The notes beneath the pieces are model-generated. The model saw nothing but the letters and a program-made list of their open reading frames with translations, searched no databases and had not been told where the DNA came from. The position numbers and the translations under genes are program-made. From Flavobacterium sp. TAB 87 (GTDB taxonomy: Bacteria > Bacteroidota > Bacteroidia > Flavobacteriales > Flavobacteriaceae), in the NCBI RefSeq assembly GCF_001529295.1, contig NZ_LLWK01000038.1, positions 868,001-932,000 of the forward strand: a stretch of 64,000 bases of DNA, written 5' to 3'. Positions 54,646 to 64,000 of this stretch are shown piece by piece. The stretch's first letter is position 1. Every line of letters begins with the position of its first letter.

Positions 54646-56019
54646 TTATTTATCCCACCATAAAGGACTAGTTACGTTACTTACTACAGTAGCGTTACTA
54701 TTGTACTGTCTTTCTTCAACAGGAGTTGGAAGTCTAACTGGAATAACTTTTGTATTCGAAGACTGGTTAGGTACCAAGGAAGGGAATCCAGTTCTTCGGT
54801 AGTCGTTAAATGGCTCCATTGTTAAGAAAAGTGCGATATATTTTTGTTGCATAATAGTAGCTAAATTAACAGTAGCAGTAGCAGCTGTTAAAAAGGCTGG
54901 TGTGACATCTGTTCCTGTAATTTTTAAAACTGAAGCAGTAACAGCTTGCTCTAATGATGACTTAGCATTTTGACCCAGTCTAAATTTAGCTTCAGCTTCA
55001 ATAAACTTAGCTTCTGAATACGATACAATTCCTATTGCTGAAGTTGGAGCTGCATAAGCAGAGCCAATATAAGAAGTTGTTGTGGTGCTTTGATTGTCTG
55101 CAGCATTACCAACATAATTACCAGCACCATTTTTAGCGATAGAAAATGCTAATCTTGGATCGCTACTAGTAGTAAGGTAGTCAACAAAATATTTACCGGT
55201 TTTTAAATAGTTTGTACGATCTTCGTTGAAAGCATACCATTGGTTAAGACCATTTGCAGTGCCGGGAAAAAATGTATTTGCGTCATCATCGTTAGAGCTT
55301 ATACCTGACATTGTGATGTAGTCTAACGCTTTTTGAGCTGCATTTGTATCCACTTGAGAGAGTCTTAAGGCATATCTTGCTTTTAAAACGTAAGCAATTT
55401 TAATCCACTTTTGCGTATCACCACCAAAAATAAAATCTTCATCACCTGGAACTGATGTATTGCTTGCTGCAGGTTTCTTTAGATTAAGTATAGCTGCATC
55501 TAAAATTGACTGTAATCGCTGATAGATTTCTTCTTGAGTATTATATTTTGGTGCTTTGATGCCTTCTTCTGCTCTAAATGCTTCGTCGTAAGGAACATCG
55601 CCCCACATGTCAGTAGCATATCCTAGGTTTAACGCAGTTAGCACTTGTCCAATTCCATTATAGTGTGGGTAATTTTCAGCAAAATCGCGTGACAAAATAT
55701 GTCCGCTAATTAATGTTGTTCCAAAAATAGCGTTCCATTCGTTAGTTACATCATTTTCTGTAATTACATACTCTGCTATTGGCCCCATCTGTCCAACATC
55801 TGTTCCAGCCAACTGTTGTGTGAAAATGTTAGCATTTCGAATTAAGCCACTTGTATGTGTGGCAAAAGTCGAAACTTCCATAGCAGACAAAAGTAAAGAT
55901 GGAGTTGTAGTTGTCGGTGAATTTGGATTTTCGTTAAAATTATCTAATTCTGTTTGACAGCTTGCAAGTAGTCCAATGCCAAGCACTGCTACAAGCATAC
56001 TTTTTATATGTTTTTTCAT
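54646..56019 (-). CDS. SusD/RagB family outer-membrane lipoprotein (pair 2)
   Basis: A 457-residue lipoprotein with lipobox LLASC (Cys21). SusD-like helical fold with YATDMWGDVPYDEAFRAEEG, GDTQKWIKIAYVLKARYALRLSQ and the C-terminal QQKYIALFLTMEPFNDYRRTGFPSL. It starts 16 bases after the SusC-like stop. It is the same subfamily as the protein at 49639 but diverged along its length, suggesting a different ligand. The mature part is exposed on the cell surface. Confidence 0.93.
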   Translation of the reverse strand: MKKHIKSMLVAVLGIGLLASCQTELDNFNENPNSPTTTTPSLLLSAMEVSTFATHTSGLIRNANIFTQQLAGTDVGQMGPIAEYVITENDVTNEWNAIFGTTLISGHILSRDFAENYPHYNGIGQVLTALNLGYATDMWGDVPYDEAFRAEEGIKAPKYNTQEEIYQRLQSILDAAILNLKKPAASNTSVPGDEDFIFGGDTQKWIKIAYVLKARYALRLSQVDTNAAQKALDYITMSGISSNDDDANTFFPGTANGLNQWYAFNEDRTNYLKTGKYFVDYLTTSSDPRLAFSIAKNGAGNYVGNAADNQSTTTTSYIGSAYAAPTSAIGIVSYSEAKFIEAEAKFRLGQNAKSSLEQAVTASVLKITGTDVTPAFLTAATATVNLATIMQQKYIALFLTMEPFNDYRRTGFPSLVPNQSSNTKVIPVRLPTPVEERQYNSNATVVSNVTSPLWWDK

Positions 56020-56035
56020 TTTTATATATTTTAGT

Positions 56036-59000
56036 TTAAAAGCCTACTTTTAGGCTCATGATGAATGATTTGCTACCTGGGTTGTTAAAGTAATCTAGTC
56101 CGTTGATTCTTGAACCAGCGCCAGTTAAGCTAGTTTCTGGGTCAACACCTTTGTAATTTGTGTCCAAAAATAAGTTTCTTCCTGTAAATGCTATTTGTGC
56201 ATTATTAATTGCTGGAAATCTTTTAACATTGAAATCGTAGCTCAAGGTAACATCACGTAATCTAACCCAATTAACATCAGTAACTGCTTCTTCTGCAGCT
56301 CCTCCACCATCTCCCAAATATTTTCTAAAATAGTCTTTTGCACTTATAGCAATATCATTAGGACTTCCATCTGCTTTAACGCCTTCAATAATGTAGGTAC
56401 GCTCTCTATCGGCAGATTGTTCTGAAATACCGAAGTTATGTAACCTCGCTAATGTTCCGTTATAAACTGCTCCGCCACGCCTAACATCTATAAATGCAGA
56501 CAATGTAATACCTTTGTAAGCAAATGTATTTCTAAATCCACCGGTCCAGTTTGGAGCAGAGTTTCCTAAGTTACCAGTTTCATCTGCAATAACAGCTAGA
56601 CCGTTAGAACCTATTATTTTTTGACCATTATCGTCGCGTGCCCATTTTGTGCCGTAGAAGCTACCTAGTGGCTGACCTTTAACCGCATAGTATCCGATTG
56701 ACGCAAAAGCTGATTCAACAGAAACCTCTGTTAATCCTCCAGAAATATCGATAACCTTGTTCTCGTTTTTAGCCCAATTTAAATTAATGTTCCACTGAAA
56801 CGGATTCGATTTTTGAAAAATATCGTAGCCAAGTTCAACTTCAATACCTTTATTTACTAATTCTGCAGCATTTCTATAATCTGTTCCAAATCCAGATGAT
56901 TGTGGTAGAGGAACATTAATCAATAGATCTTTAGAAGTTTTATGGTACAAACTAATATCTGCGGACAACCTATTGTCAATAAATTTTGTACTCAAACCAA
57001 GATCATGACCCAATACTCTTTCGGGCTTTAGGTTTTGATTTCCTAATGTACCTGAAACAGTCATTCCGTTTATTCCATCGTATGGAAAACTTAAGCCGTC
57101 GGTAAAACCGTCTGTCATAAATGGCTGAGAATAGGTACTAATTGTAGCATAAGCTCTTGGTGCAATACCTACTTCACCGTAACCATAACTTAGCTTTACA
57201 TAATTGTTAAGATCAAATGTGTTAGAAGCTATCCAAGCTGCTGTTCCAGAAGGAAATATAGCACTGTTTACGTTTGTTCCATAAGTGGAAGACCACTCTT
57301 TACGAACAGTACCCGCTAGAAAAATTTGATCCTTGATATCAAATTCTACCTGAGCAAATACAGCTCTTGATATCGTATTAGCTTCATAATTGGAGGCATA
57401 AAGTTCTGTAGCGTTGCTTAAATTGTACAGTCCTCGTACAGCAAGATCTCTACCTCTAGAATATAAACTAAGATACTGAGATGAACGTAAATTAAGACCA
57501 GCAGTATAGTTGATTTGTAGCCATTCTGTTTTAAGTGGTATCAAACCAGTTGCTAATAAATCTCCGTAAAATTCTTTATTGTTGATACTGTTAAATGAAA
57601 CCTCGCCAATTCCTCCTGCATTGTTCGCAGATACTGCAAATATTTGCTTGCGTGCGTCAGAATAGGCATCAATACCACCTTTTGCAGTTAGAGCCAACCA
57701 CTGAGCATGCTTGTATGTAAGGTAAATGTTTCCTAAGACACGGTTAACATCACTTGTTGCAGGATTTTCATTTACAGTGAAATACGGGTTATCATAAGAG
57801 CTAAAGTAGTTTTTATTATTTCCTTCTTCATCAATGTAATCTCTTAAATCGTAGTTTGGGACAGATCTAAGCAAACTTAACATGACACCAGATACGTTAC
57901 TTCCGTTTTGAACCAAAGTATTCGTTGTGCGTGTATATTGCATACTAGCTCCAGCTTTCCAACTGTCACTTAAGTTTAAGTCTCCAACGAGTCTAATTGT
58001 ATTGCGTTTTAATCCTGTTTCCGGTACCATTCCTGTTTGAGACAAGTTTCCGTAAGAAGTTCTAAATGTCGCTTTCTCATTACCGCCATAGAAAGCAATA
58101 TTATTATTGTGTGTAATACCTTCTTGAAAAAAATTTCCGACGTTGTCATATACAGGTATTCCTAAAGCAGCAGCAGTAGGACCCCAACTTTGAGGAGTAC
58201 TTGGTGCTATCGCAGTAGCAGTTGCACTGGTGCCCTGAACGTATTTTGATTGTCTTGCAGGTAATTGACTTACTTTGTCAATAGCTAAAGATGTGCTAAA
58301 GTCAATTCCTAAGCCTCTTTGTGCTCTACCTTTTTTTGTTGTGTAAATAACTACTCCATTTCCTGCTCTTGCGCCATACAAAGCAGCGGCAGCTGGTCCT
58401 TTCAGAATTGTTACACTTTCAATATCGTTTGGATTGATGTCCAAAGCTCTGTTAGAGTTGTTAATACCAGATAAGTTTGCGTTAAACGGATTGTCACCTG
58501 CAGATGTTTGATCAGTACTATTATCAATTGGTATTCCATCGACTACAATTAGAGGATCAGTTGATCCTGTAATTGTGTTTAGGCCTCTTATAATAATTTT
58601 ACTAGAGGCGCCTGGAGTTCCACCAGAACCTACAATTTGCACACCAGCAGCTTTTCCTGCTAATGCTTGAATAAGATTTTGTTCACCCGATTTCGTAATT
58701 TCGTCTCCGCTTACTTTTGATACTGCGTATCCAAGTTTTTTCTCGTCTTTTTTAATTCCAAGAGCTGTCACGACAACTCCTTCAAGCTCTACTGAGTCAT
58801 CTTTTAGACTTATATTTAAATTAGTTGAATTGGCCATTATTTCCTGGCTTTTCATCCCAATATAGCTAAATATTAAGACTTGACTTGACGATGCTTTAAT
58901 GGCAAATTTTCCATCAAAGTCAGTTTGTGTTCCGGTTTTAGTCCCTTTTATTAATACACTCACGCCTGGTAAGGGCATTCCTGAATTATCGGAAACGTTT

Positions 59001-59086
59001 CCTGATACAACTCTTTCTTGCGCAAAAGTGATTTGCGTCAAAAGTGCTAATAGTAGCACTAAGAATCCATTGAACTTTAGTTTCAT
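56036..59086 (-). CDS. SusC/RagA family TonB-linked outer-membrane protein (pair 2)
   Basis: A 1016-residue receptor with the same order as its paralogue: signal peptide (cut near ITFAQ), carboxypeptidase-D-regulatory-like domain (VVSGNVSDNSGMPLPGVSVLIKG), plug (IIIRGLNTITGSTDPLIVVDG, TILKGPAAAALYGARAGNGVVIYTTK) and a barrel ending in IMSLKVGF. The first 110 or so residues are much closer to the 51090-54278 protein than the rest, as expected after duplication with a diverging barrel. No STN domain. The ligand is unknown. Confidence 0.95.
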   Translation of the reverse strand: MKLKFNGFLVLLLALLTQITFAQERVVSGNVSDNSGMPLPGVSVLIKGTKTGTQTDFDGKFAIKASSSQVLIFSYIGMKSQEIMANSTNLNISLKDDSVELEGVVVTALGIKKDEKKLGYAVSKVSGDEITKSGEQNLIQALAGKAAGVQIVGSGGTPGASSKIIIRGLNTITGSTDPLIVVDGIPIDNSTDQTSAGDNPFNANLSGINNSNRALDINPNDIESVTILKGPAAAALYGARAGNGVVIYTTKKGRAQRGLGIDFSTSLAIDKVSQLPARQSKYVQGTSATATAIAPSTPQSWGPTAAALGIPVYDNVGNFFQEGITHNNNIAFYGGNEKATFRTSYGNLSQTGMVPETGLKRNTIRLVGDLNLSDSWKAGASMQYTRTTNTLVQNGSNVSGVMLSLLRSVPNYDLRDYIDEEGNNKNYFSSYDNPYFTVNENPATSDVNRVLGNIYLTYKHAQWLALTAKGGIDAYSDARKQIFAVSANNAGGIGEVSFNSINNKEFYGDLLATGLIPLKTEWLQINYTAGLNLRSSQYLSLYSRGRDLAVRGLYNLSNATELYASNYEANTISRAVFAQVEFDIKDQIFLAGTVRKEWSSTYGTNVNSAIFPSGTAAWIASNTFDLNNYVKLSYGYGEVGIAPRAYATISTYSQPFMTDGFTDGLSFPYDGINGMTVSGTLGNQNLKPERVLGHDLGLSTKFIDNRLSADISLYHKTSKDLLINVPLPQSSGFGTDYRNAAELVNKGIEVELGYDIFQKSNPFQWNINLNWAKNENKVIDISGGLTEVSVESAFASIGYYAVKGQPLGSFYGTKWARDDNGQKIIGSNGLAVIADETGNLGNSAPNWTGGFRNTFAYKGITLSAFIDVRRGGAVYNGTLARLHNFGISEQSADRERTYIIEGVKADGSPNDIAISAKDYFRKYLGDGGGAAEEAVTDVNWVRLRDVTLSYDFNVKRFPAINNAQIAFTGRNLFLDTNYKGVDPETSLTGAGSRINGLDYFNNPGSKSFIMSLKVGF

Positions 59087-59113
59087 ATTTAAATATTTTG
59101 AATTAGTTGAATC

Positions 59114-59152
59114 AAAATTCTTAATTTTCTGTTAATTAACCTAATTTTTAGA
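59114..59152 (-). promoter_or_regulatory. Conserved leader block upstream of SusC pair 2
   Basis: Matches the block at 54304-54338 column by column (28 of 35), including CCTAATTT and the GAATTTTG -7-like element on the minus strand. It lies between the Omp85-like gene and SusC, so pair 2 probably has its own promoter. Confidence 0.55.
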
Positions 59153-59171
59153 AAGCTTTTTTTTTATTAAC

Positions 59172-60866
59172 TCAAAATTTAACATTATAACAGATGTTTA
59201 AGATTGTGTTAGATAATTCAATTTTCTCGTTGCTGCTGCTGCCATTCGCTAAAGATATTTTTACGATATTACTTTTAGTTTTTAAATTAATTTCGATGCC
59301 AAAACTTTTTAGAGTTTTTTGATTTCCTTTACTCATATTTACGGTTTTATCTACGTAAACACCGAAGTCTAGTACTGAATTCAGGTAAAGGTTTGAGTTT
59401 ACAATATATAAATATTCCGTAGTTATGTATGATACATAGTTTGCTTGAATACTGTTTTCTGAAAATCCTCTTATGGATTTTACACCCCCAAAGCGATAGA
59501 GTTCATTTGTTAAATAATTGTTACTTATTAACAAATAATTTAAATTTCTAAGTCCAAAGTAGTTTTTGGGATTAATTGTAAAAGTGTACGAAAAATCAGT
59601 TTTAAAGTTTTTTTGCGTACTTTTTGATTTGTTTGTTGTCCTGACGCCGTAGCCAACGTCTAAGTCTAGACTCGTATTGTTGTTTAAAAAGGAATCGTTA
59701 TCTCTTTGCTTGATGTACGTATAATTTAACGAATTGAATTTGCTTTGATAGTCCTTGATTATGCTCGAGTTTATGTTTTGTATGTTGCTCGACTGCGTTG
59801 TTTGATGCTGTAGTTTTATTTTGGAATCGAGATTTATAATATAACCTACAGTTGCGGCTATTTTAGTGTTTTGAAAGGTGCTGTCTTGTGTAAAAATGTT
59901 CAATACTCCTTTGATGAGAAATGGAGTTCCGAAAACAAAAGGAATTTCCAATTGAGTGTCAAAAGTTTTCCGTTCTTTTCCATCGTTTTTCCAATACAGT
60001 GAAAACTCCTCTCCGGCGTGCATGATGTTCTCCAATTGAATATCCAAGTAGCCATTCAAGCGGAGTTTTTTATTTTCGTCTGTGTTAAATCCAATGTAAC
60101 CATCGAAGTTGCTTGAATTTTTTTTTTCTAGGTAGGTGTATATTAGGGTTGAATCTTTTTTGAATAAAGCTTCTGGATGTTTTGTACTTGTGACGAAGCT
60201 TATTGCACTAAGTGTTTTGTTTATTTTTTCAATATTTTTTTTGGTATAATCTCTTCCGACAAATTTCTTAGATATAAATTTTTGGTACGCTTTAGGGAGT
60301 GTATTTGATTTTTTTGGATCTGAAAAATTGTAGGTTATAGCATTTATAATTCTTGTCTGTTCTGATTTAATTATCAATTCGGCTATGAGATAATTTTTTC
60401 TCTGCTGTATATTCTCTAGTTTAATTTTTGTAAATGGTTTTCCCAGAGCGGCCAACTCGTTGTACTTTAATTGCAAATATTGATCAATTTTTGGATACGG
60501 AACAAGTACAGTGTCGTTGATGCCTTTAGGAAACAATAATTTTATTTCCTCTTTATTTCGGACAATGTATATGTGTATATTTTTTATTTGATTATTAAGG
60601 TTGATTTTGTAATATAAAGTGTCTTTGTTCGAGGTGGGATTTAATGAGATCTCATTGTTTATGTAGCCAAGTTGAAGTAATTTGTTCGTTAATACTGTAA
60701 TTTCTTGTGTTGCCGTTTGCGCGTTGAATTGAATTTTACTGTATTGTAATGAGTCAATGATTTTAGTTTCTTCCGCTGTTTTACCAGAAACAGTTAAAAA
60801 GATGCTTTGAGCTGAAATCGGAGCAGTCAGCAGGAATATAATTAAGGTTTTGAGGATTGTTTTCAA
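59172..60866 (-). CDS. Omp85-superfamily outer-membrane protein (POTRA plus barrel)
   Basis: A 565-residue protein from a TTG at 60866 (TTG-AAA-ACA, giving MKTILKTLIIFLLTAPISAQ), which produces a clean signal peptide. No in-frame ATG is present; a longer frame to 60932 also starts with TTG. The N-terminal part (about 25-230) looks like POTRA-like repeats. The C-terminal barrel contains FGGVKSIRGFSEN, which matches the Omp85 loop-6 (V/I)RGF motif, and ends with Phe. Relatives insert or secrete proteins (BamA, TamA, FhaC types); its client is unknown. Confidence 0.75.
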   Translation of the reverse strand: MKTILKTLIIFLLTAPISAQSIFLTVSGKTAEETKIIDSLQYSKIQFNAQTATQEITVLTNKLLQLGYINNEISLNPTSNKDTLYYKINLNNQIKNIHIYIVRNKEEIKLLFPKGINDTVLVPYPKIDQYLQLKYNELAALGKPFTKIKLENIQQRKNYLIAELIIKSEQTRIINAITYNFSDPKKSNTLPKAYQKFISKKFVGRDYTKKNIEKINKTLSAISFVTSTKHPEALFKKDSTLIYTYLEKKNSSNFDGYIGFNTDENKKLRLNGYLDIQLENIMHAGEEFSLYWKNDGKERKTFDTQLEIPFVFGTPFLIKGVLNIFTQDSTFQNTKIAATVGYIINLDSKIKLQHQTTQSSNIQNINSSIIKDYQSKFNSLNYTYIKQRDNDSFLNNNTSLDLDVGYGVRTTNKSKSTQKNFKTDFSYTFTINPKNYFGLRNLNYLLISNNYLTNELYRFGGVKSIRGFSENSIQANYVSYITTEYLYIVNSNLYLNSVLDFGVYVDKTVNMSKGNQKTLKSFGIEINLKTKSNIVKISLANGSSSNEKIELSNTILNICYNVKF

Positions 60867-60962
60867 GTTCCATTTTAATTTCAATAAAAGTAGTATTTTT
60901 TTTATTTCTATTGAAATAAATAGGAATATCAAATAATTGTATTGAAAATTAATGTTTTAACG

Positions 60963-60993
60963 TTTGTCAAGTAAAAAATATTTTCTACATTTG
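60963..60993 (+). promoter_or_regulatory. Promoter of rpsL-rpsG-fusA
   Basis: TTTG at 60963-60966, 19 bases, TACATTTG at 60986-60993 followed by CA. A full consensus match, with a leader of about 50 bases before rpsL. Confidence 0.75.
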
Positions 60994-61045
60994 CAACCCC
61001 GTAAAAAGCGGGAATTAAATATCATAATAATTTTTAGTATTAATT

Positions 61046-61429
61046 ATGCCAACAATTCAACAATTAGTAAGAACAGGAAGAACTCAGATGACTAAGAAGA
61101 GTAAATCGGTTGCTTTAGATTCTTGTCCTCAAAGAAGAGGGGTTTGTACGCGTGTTTACACTACTACACCAAAAAAACCAAACTCTGCAATGCGTAAAGT
61201 AGCGCGTGTACGTTTGACAAATGGTAATGAAGTGAATGCTTACATCCCTGGAGAAGGACACAATCTACAAGAGCACTCGATAGTATTAGTTAGGGGTGGA
61301 AGGGTAAAAGATTTACCAGGAGTTAGATATCACATCGTTCGTGGTGCGCTTGATACATCAGGTGTAGCAGGAAGAACGCAAAGGAGATCTAAGTATGGTG
61401 CAAAACGCCCAAAAGAAGTAAAAAAGTAA
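61046..61429 (+). CDS. rpsL: 30S ribosomal protein S12
   Basis: A 127-residue S12 with [12 protein letters not shown] and [13 protein letters not shown]. Lys43 and Lys88, whose substitution gives streptomycin resistance, are both the normal Lys. It heads the rpsL-rpsG-fusA (str) operon, downstream of a strong promoter. Confidence 0.98.
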   Translation: MPTIQQLVRTGRTQMTKKSKSVALDSCPQRRGVCTRVYTTTPKKPNSAMRKVARVRLTNGNEVNAYIPGEGHNLQEHSIVLVRGGRVKDLPGVRYHIVRGALDTSGVAGRTQRRSKYGAKRPKEVKK

Positions 61430-61479
61430 TTTAAAGTTTGCATCATAGATACACGATATATTGTGAGTTTATAGGTGTT

Positions 61480-61487
61480 TAATTTTG
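61480..61487 (+). promoter_or_regulatory. Possible internal -7 element before rpsG
   Basis: TAATTTTG lies 13 bases before the rpsG ATG; a TTG at 61461-61463 is 16 bases upstream. It may give extra transcripts of rpsG-fusA. Weak because it lies in the short rpsL-rpsG gap. Confidence 0.3.
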
Positions 61488-61500
61488 TTAAAACAAAGAC

Positions 61501-61977
61501 ATGAGAAAAAGAGCGGCAAAGAAAAGACCACTTTTACCAGACCCAAGGTTTAATGACCAATTAGTTACACGTTTCGTGAATAACTTAATGTGGGACGGTA
61601 AGAAATCTACAGCTTTTAAAGTATTTTATGATGCAATTGACATTATAGAGTCTAAAAAGCAAGATTCAGAAAAATCATCTTTGGAAATTTGGAAAGATGC
61701 ACTTACAAACGTTATGCCTCACGTAGAAGTACGTAGCCGTAGAGTTGGTGGAGCTACATTTCAAATTCCAATGCAAATTAGACCAGATCGTAAGATTTCT
61801 ATGGCAATGAAGTGGTTGATACTTTATTCTAGAAGAAGAAACGAAAAATCTATGGCACAACGTTTAGCGTCTGAGTGTTTAGCTGCGGCTAAAGAAGAAG
61901 GAGCTGCGGTTAAGAAAAGAATGGATACTCACAAAATGGCAGAAGCTAACAAAGCTTTCTCTCACTTTAGATTTTAA
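61501..61977 (+). CDS. rpsG: 30S ribosomal protein S7
   Basis: A 158-residue S7: [27 protein letters not shown] and [26 protein letters not shown] are diagnostic, and the C-terminal [14 protein letters not shown] is the form common in Bacteroidota. It nucleates assembly of the 30S head. fusA begins five bases after its stop. Confidence 0.98.
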   Translation: MRKRAAKKRPLLPDPRFNDQLVTRFVNNLMWDGKKSTAFKVFYDAIDIIESKKQDSEKSSLEIWKDALTNVMPHVEVRSRRVGGATFQIPMQIRPDRKISMAMKWLILYSRRRNEKSMAQRLASECLAAAKEEGAAVKKRMDTHKMAEANKAFSHFRF

Positions 61978-61982
61978 TCGAG

Positions 61983-64000
61983 ATGGCTAGAGATTTAAAA
62001 TATACAAGAAACATTGGAATTGCGGCTCACATTGATGCAGGTAAAACTACAACAACAGAGCGTATTCTTTTCTATACAGGAAAAAACCACAAACTAGGTG
62101 AGACTCACGAAGGTTCTGCAACAATGGACTGGATGGCTCAAGAGCAGGAAAGAGGTATTACAATTACTTCTGCTGCGACGACTTGTGAATGGAATTTCCC
62201 TTCAAAACAAGGTAAAGCGTTACCGGAATCTATTCCGTATCACTTTAACATTATCGATACACCAGGACACGTTGACTTTACAGTTGAAGTGAATCGTTCG
62301 TTGCGTGTACTTGATGGTTTAGTTTTCTTGTTTAGTGCAGTTGATGGTGTAGAACCTCAATCTGAAACTAACTGGAGGCTTGCAGATCAGTACCGTGTGC
62401 CGCGTATGGGATTCGTTAACAAAATGGACCGTCAAGGATCTAACTTTTTAGCTGTTTGTCAGCAAGTTAGAGATATGTTGAAGTCTAATGCAGTTGCGAT
62501 TACTTTGCCTATTGGTGATGAGCAAGATTTTAGAGGAGTTGTGGATTTAGTGAAAAATCAAGCTATTGTATGGCATGATGAAAACCATGGTGCAACTTAC
62601 GACATTGTTGCTATTCCTGAAGATATGATCGAAGAGGTAAAACAATACCGTTCGGCATTAATCGAAGCAGTAGCAGATTACGATGAAAATCTTTTGGATA
62701 AGTACATGGAAGATGAAACTTCTATTACTGAAGAAGAAATCAACAATGCTTTAAGAGCAGCTACTATTGATATGGCGATTATCCCAATGCTTTGTGGATC
62801 GTCGTTTAAAAATAAGGGAGTTCAGTTTTTATTAGATGCAGTTTGTAAATACTTGCCATCTCCAATGGAGAAAGAAGGTATTTGGGGAATTCATCCTGAT
62901 GATGCTGAATTGCTAGAAGAAGATCAAACGAAAATTTTACGTAAACCATCGGTTACTGAGCCATTCGCTGCTTTAGCTTTTAAAATTGCTACTGACCCTT
63001 TCGTAGGTCGTTTAGCGTTTTTTCGTGCTTATTCAGGACGTTTGGATGCAGGTTCTTATATCTTGAACACTCGTTCAGGAAACAAAGAGCGTATTTCTCG
63101 TATTTACCAAATGCATGCTAATAAGCAAAACCCAATCGATTATATCGAGGCTGGTGATATTGGTGCGGCAGTTGGATTTAAGGACATTAAGACTGGAGAT
63201 ACAATGTGTGATGAAAAGCATCCAATTATTCTTGAGTCAATGAAGTTTCCTGCGCCAGTTATTGGTGTTGCAATTGAGCCTAAAACTAAGGTCGATGTAG
63301 ATAAAATGGGTATGGCTTTGGCTAAATTAGCTGAAGAAGATCCTACGTTTACAGTTAGAACTGATGAGGCTTCAGGGCAAACAATTATATCAGGTATGGG
63401 TGAGCTTCACTTAGATGTGCTTATTGATCGTATGAGACGTGAGTTTAAAGTTGAAGTAAATCAAGGTGAGCCTCAAGTTGAATACAAAGAAGCATTTACA
63501 AGAGCGGCACAACATAGAGAGACGTACAAGAAACAATCTGGAGGTCGTGGTAAATTCGGTGATATCGTATTTACATTAGAACCTGCTGATGAAGTAGATG
63601 GTAAAGCTCCAGTTGGATTGCAATTTGTTAATGCGGTAAAAGGTGGTAACGTTCCTAAAGAATATATCCCATCTGTTGAAAAAGGTTTTAGAGAAGCTAT
63701 GAAAACGGGTCCTTTAGCTGGATACCAAGTAGATAGTTTGAAAGTAACTTTAACAGACGGATCTTTTCACCCTGTCGATTCAGATGCATTGTCTTTTGAA
63801 TTAGCTGCAAGAATGGGATACAGAGAAGTGGCTAAGGCTGCAGGTGCTGTTATTCTTGAGCCTATCATGAAGATGGAAGTTATTACACCAGAAGAAAACA
63901 TGGGAGATATCGTAGGTGATATCAACCGTCGTAGAGGTCAGGTTAATGACATGGGTGACAGAAATGGTGCGAAAACAATTAAAGCAGATGTGCCTTTATC
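61983..64000 (+). CDS. fusA: Elongation factor G (partial, C-terminus outside window)
   Basis: The ATG at 61983 begins [20 protein letters not shown] and the frame is open to the window edge, giving 672 residues of a family of about 700-720. The G domain has AHIDAGKT at 15-22, switch II DTPGHVD at 92-98 and NKMD, with a short family-typical insertion around residues 72-88. Domains II-V follow (for example [18 protein letters not shown] and the domain [12 protein letters not shown]). It translocates tRNA and mRNA on the ribosome and continues the str operon after rpsG. Confidence 0.97.
   Translation, partial: MARDLKYTRNIGIAAHIDAGKTTTTERILFYTGKNHKLGETHEGSATMDWMAQEQERGITITSAATTCEWNFPSKQGKALPESIPYHFNIIDTPGHVDFTVEVNRSLRVLDGLVFLFSAVDGVEPQSETNWRLADQYRVPRMGFVNKMDRQGSNFLAVCQQVRDMLKSNAVAITLPIGDEQDFRGVVDLVKNQAIVWHDENHGATYDIVAIPEDMIEEVKQYRSALIEAVADYDENLLDKYMEDETSITEEEINNALRAATIDMAIIPMLCGSSFKNKGVQFLLDAVCKYLPSPMEKEGIWGIHPDDAELLEEDQTKILRKPSVTEPFAALAFKIATDPFVGRLAFFRAYSGRLDAGSYILNTRSGNKERISRIYQMHANKQNPIDYIEAGDIGAAVGFKDIKTGDTMCDEKHPIILESMKFPAPVIGVAIEPKTKVDVDKMGMALAKLAEEDPTFTVRTDEASGQTIISGMGELHLDVLIDRMRREFKVEVNQGEPQVEYKEAFTRAAQHRETYKKQSGGRGKFGDIVFTLEPADEVDGKAPVGLQFVNAVKGGNVPKEYIPSVEKGFREAMKTGPLAGYQVDSLKVTLTDGSFHPVDSDALSFELAARMGYREVAKAAGAVILEPIMKMEVITPEENMGDIVGDINRRRGQVNDMGDRNGAKTIKADVPL

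Noticed and set aside
1..64000. CRISPR arrays, insertion sequences, prophage, integrases, toxin-antitoxin or defence genes
   Set aside because: No spaced direct repeats, transposase motifs, terminal inverted repeats with target duplication, or nuclease/helicase defence sets were seen.

Overview
The window is AT-rich chromosomal DNA from a member of the Bacteroidota, most likely a Flavobacterium-like Flavobacteriaceae. The evidence is Bacteroidota-type promoters (TTG, about 19 bases, TAnnTTTG), two SusC/SusD outer-membrane uptake pairs, S46 and paired M16 peptidases, an ExbB-ExbD-TonB cluster, and core gene orders such as rplU-rpmA and rpsL-rpsG-fusA. I see no phage, insertion sequence, integrase, CRISPR array or rRNA. 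There is one tRNA. Almost everything is core housekeeping plus cell-envelope genes, and both edge genes (an M16 peptidase at base 1 and fusA at base 64000) are cut by the window.

Layout. 1-3122 (minus): a catalytic and a non-catalytic M16 peptidase. 3385-4104 (plus): L21 and L27. 4613-6748 (minus): a cation/proton antiporter with a UspA-like tail, then tRNA-Val(UAC). 7643-10855 (minus): exbB-exbD-tonB-folC. 10975-14158 (minus): glutamate dehydrogenase, a chalcone-isomerase-like secreted protein and anmK. 14336-18078 (plus): acyl-CoA dehydrogenase, an M28 lipoprotein peptidase, an SDR enzyme and a SprT-like protein. 18367-25786 (minus): mlaEF, a GT2 glycosyltransferase, a methyltransferase, a FabH-like synthase and gcvP. 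25922-26755 (plus): a UbiA-like membrane protein. 26810-28849 (minus): an M3 peptidase. 29048-29719 (plus): an acidic hypothetical protein. 29859-35588 (minus): sorbosone/glucose dehydrogenase, TonB receptor, a small helical protein, purK and purE. 35771-46434 (plus): hpt, adk, a CNNM/CorC protein, obgE, an S46 peptidase, a TPR protein, mpl, radC, a HAD phosphatase and a secreted hypothetical. 46443-47720 (minus): rarA, divergent from a rhomboid protease at 47919. 48833-60866 (minus): rlmB, two susCD pairs and an Omp85-like protein. 61046-64000 (plus): rpsL, rpsG and fusA.

How the parts fit. ExbB-ExbD-TonB would energise the three TonB-dependent receptors seen here. Convergent gene pairs end at clear bidirectional hairpin terminators. 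Promoter -7 elements can be recognised before many transcription units.

I did not find a defence island or an evidently new multi-gene system. The most unusual signals are these: (1) a class of genes in which TAnnTTTG (or TAnnTTTA) lies exactly four bases before the start codon, suggesting leaderless mRNAs; (2) a TonB receptor seven bases from a predicted PQQ-dependent dehydrogenase, a candidate PQQ or substrate uptake pair; (3) two tandem susCD units sharing a 33-base terminator and a conserved leader; (4) a 15-base inverted repeat before exbB; (5) a pentanucleotide repeat upstream of the antiporter.
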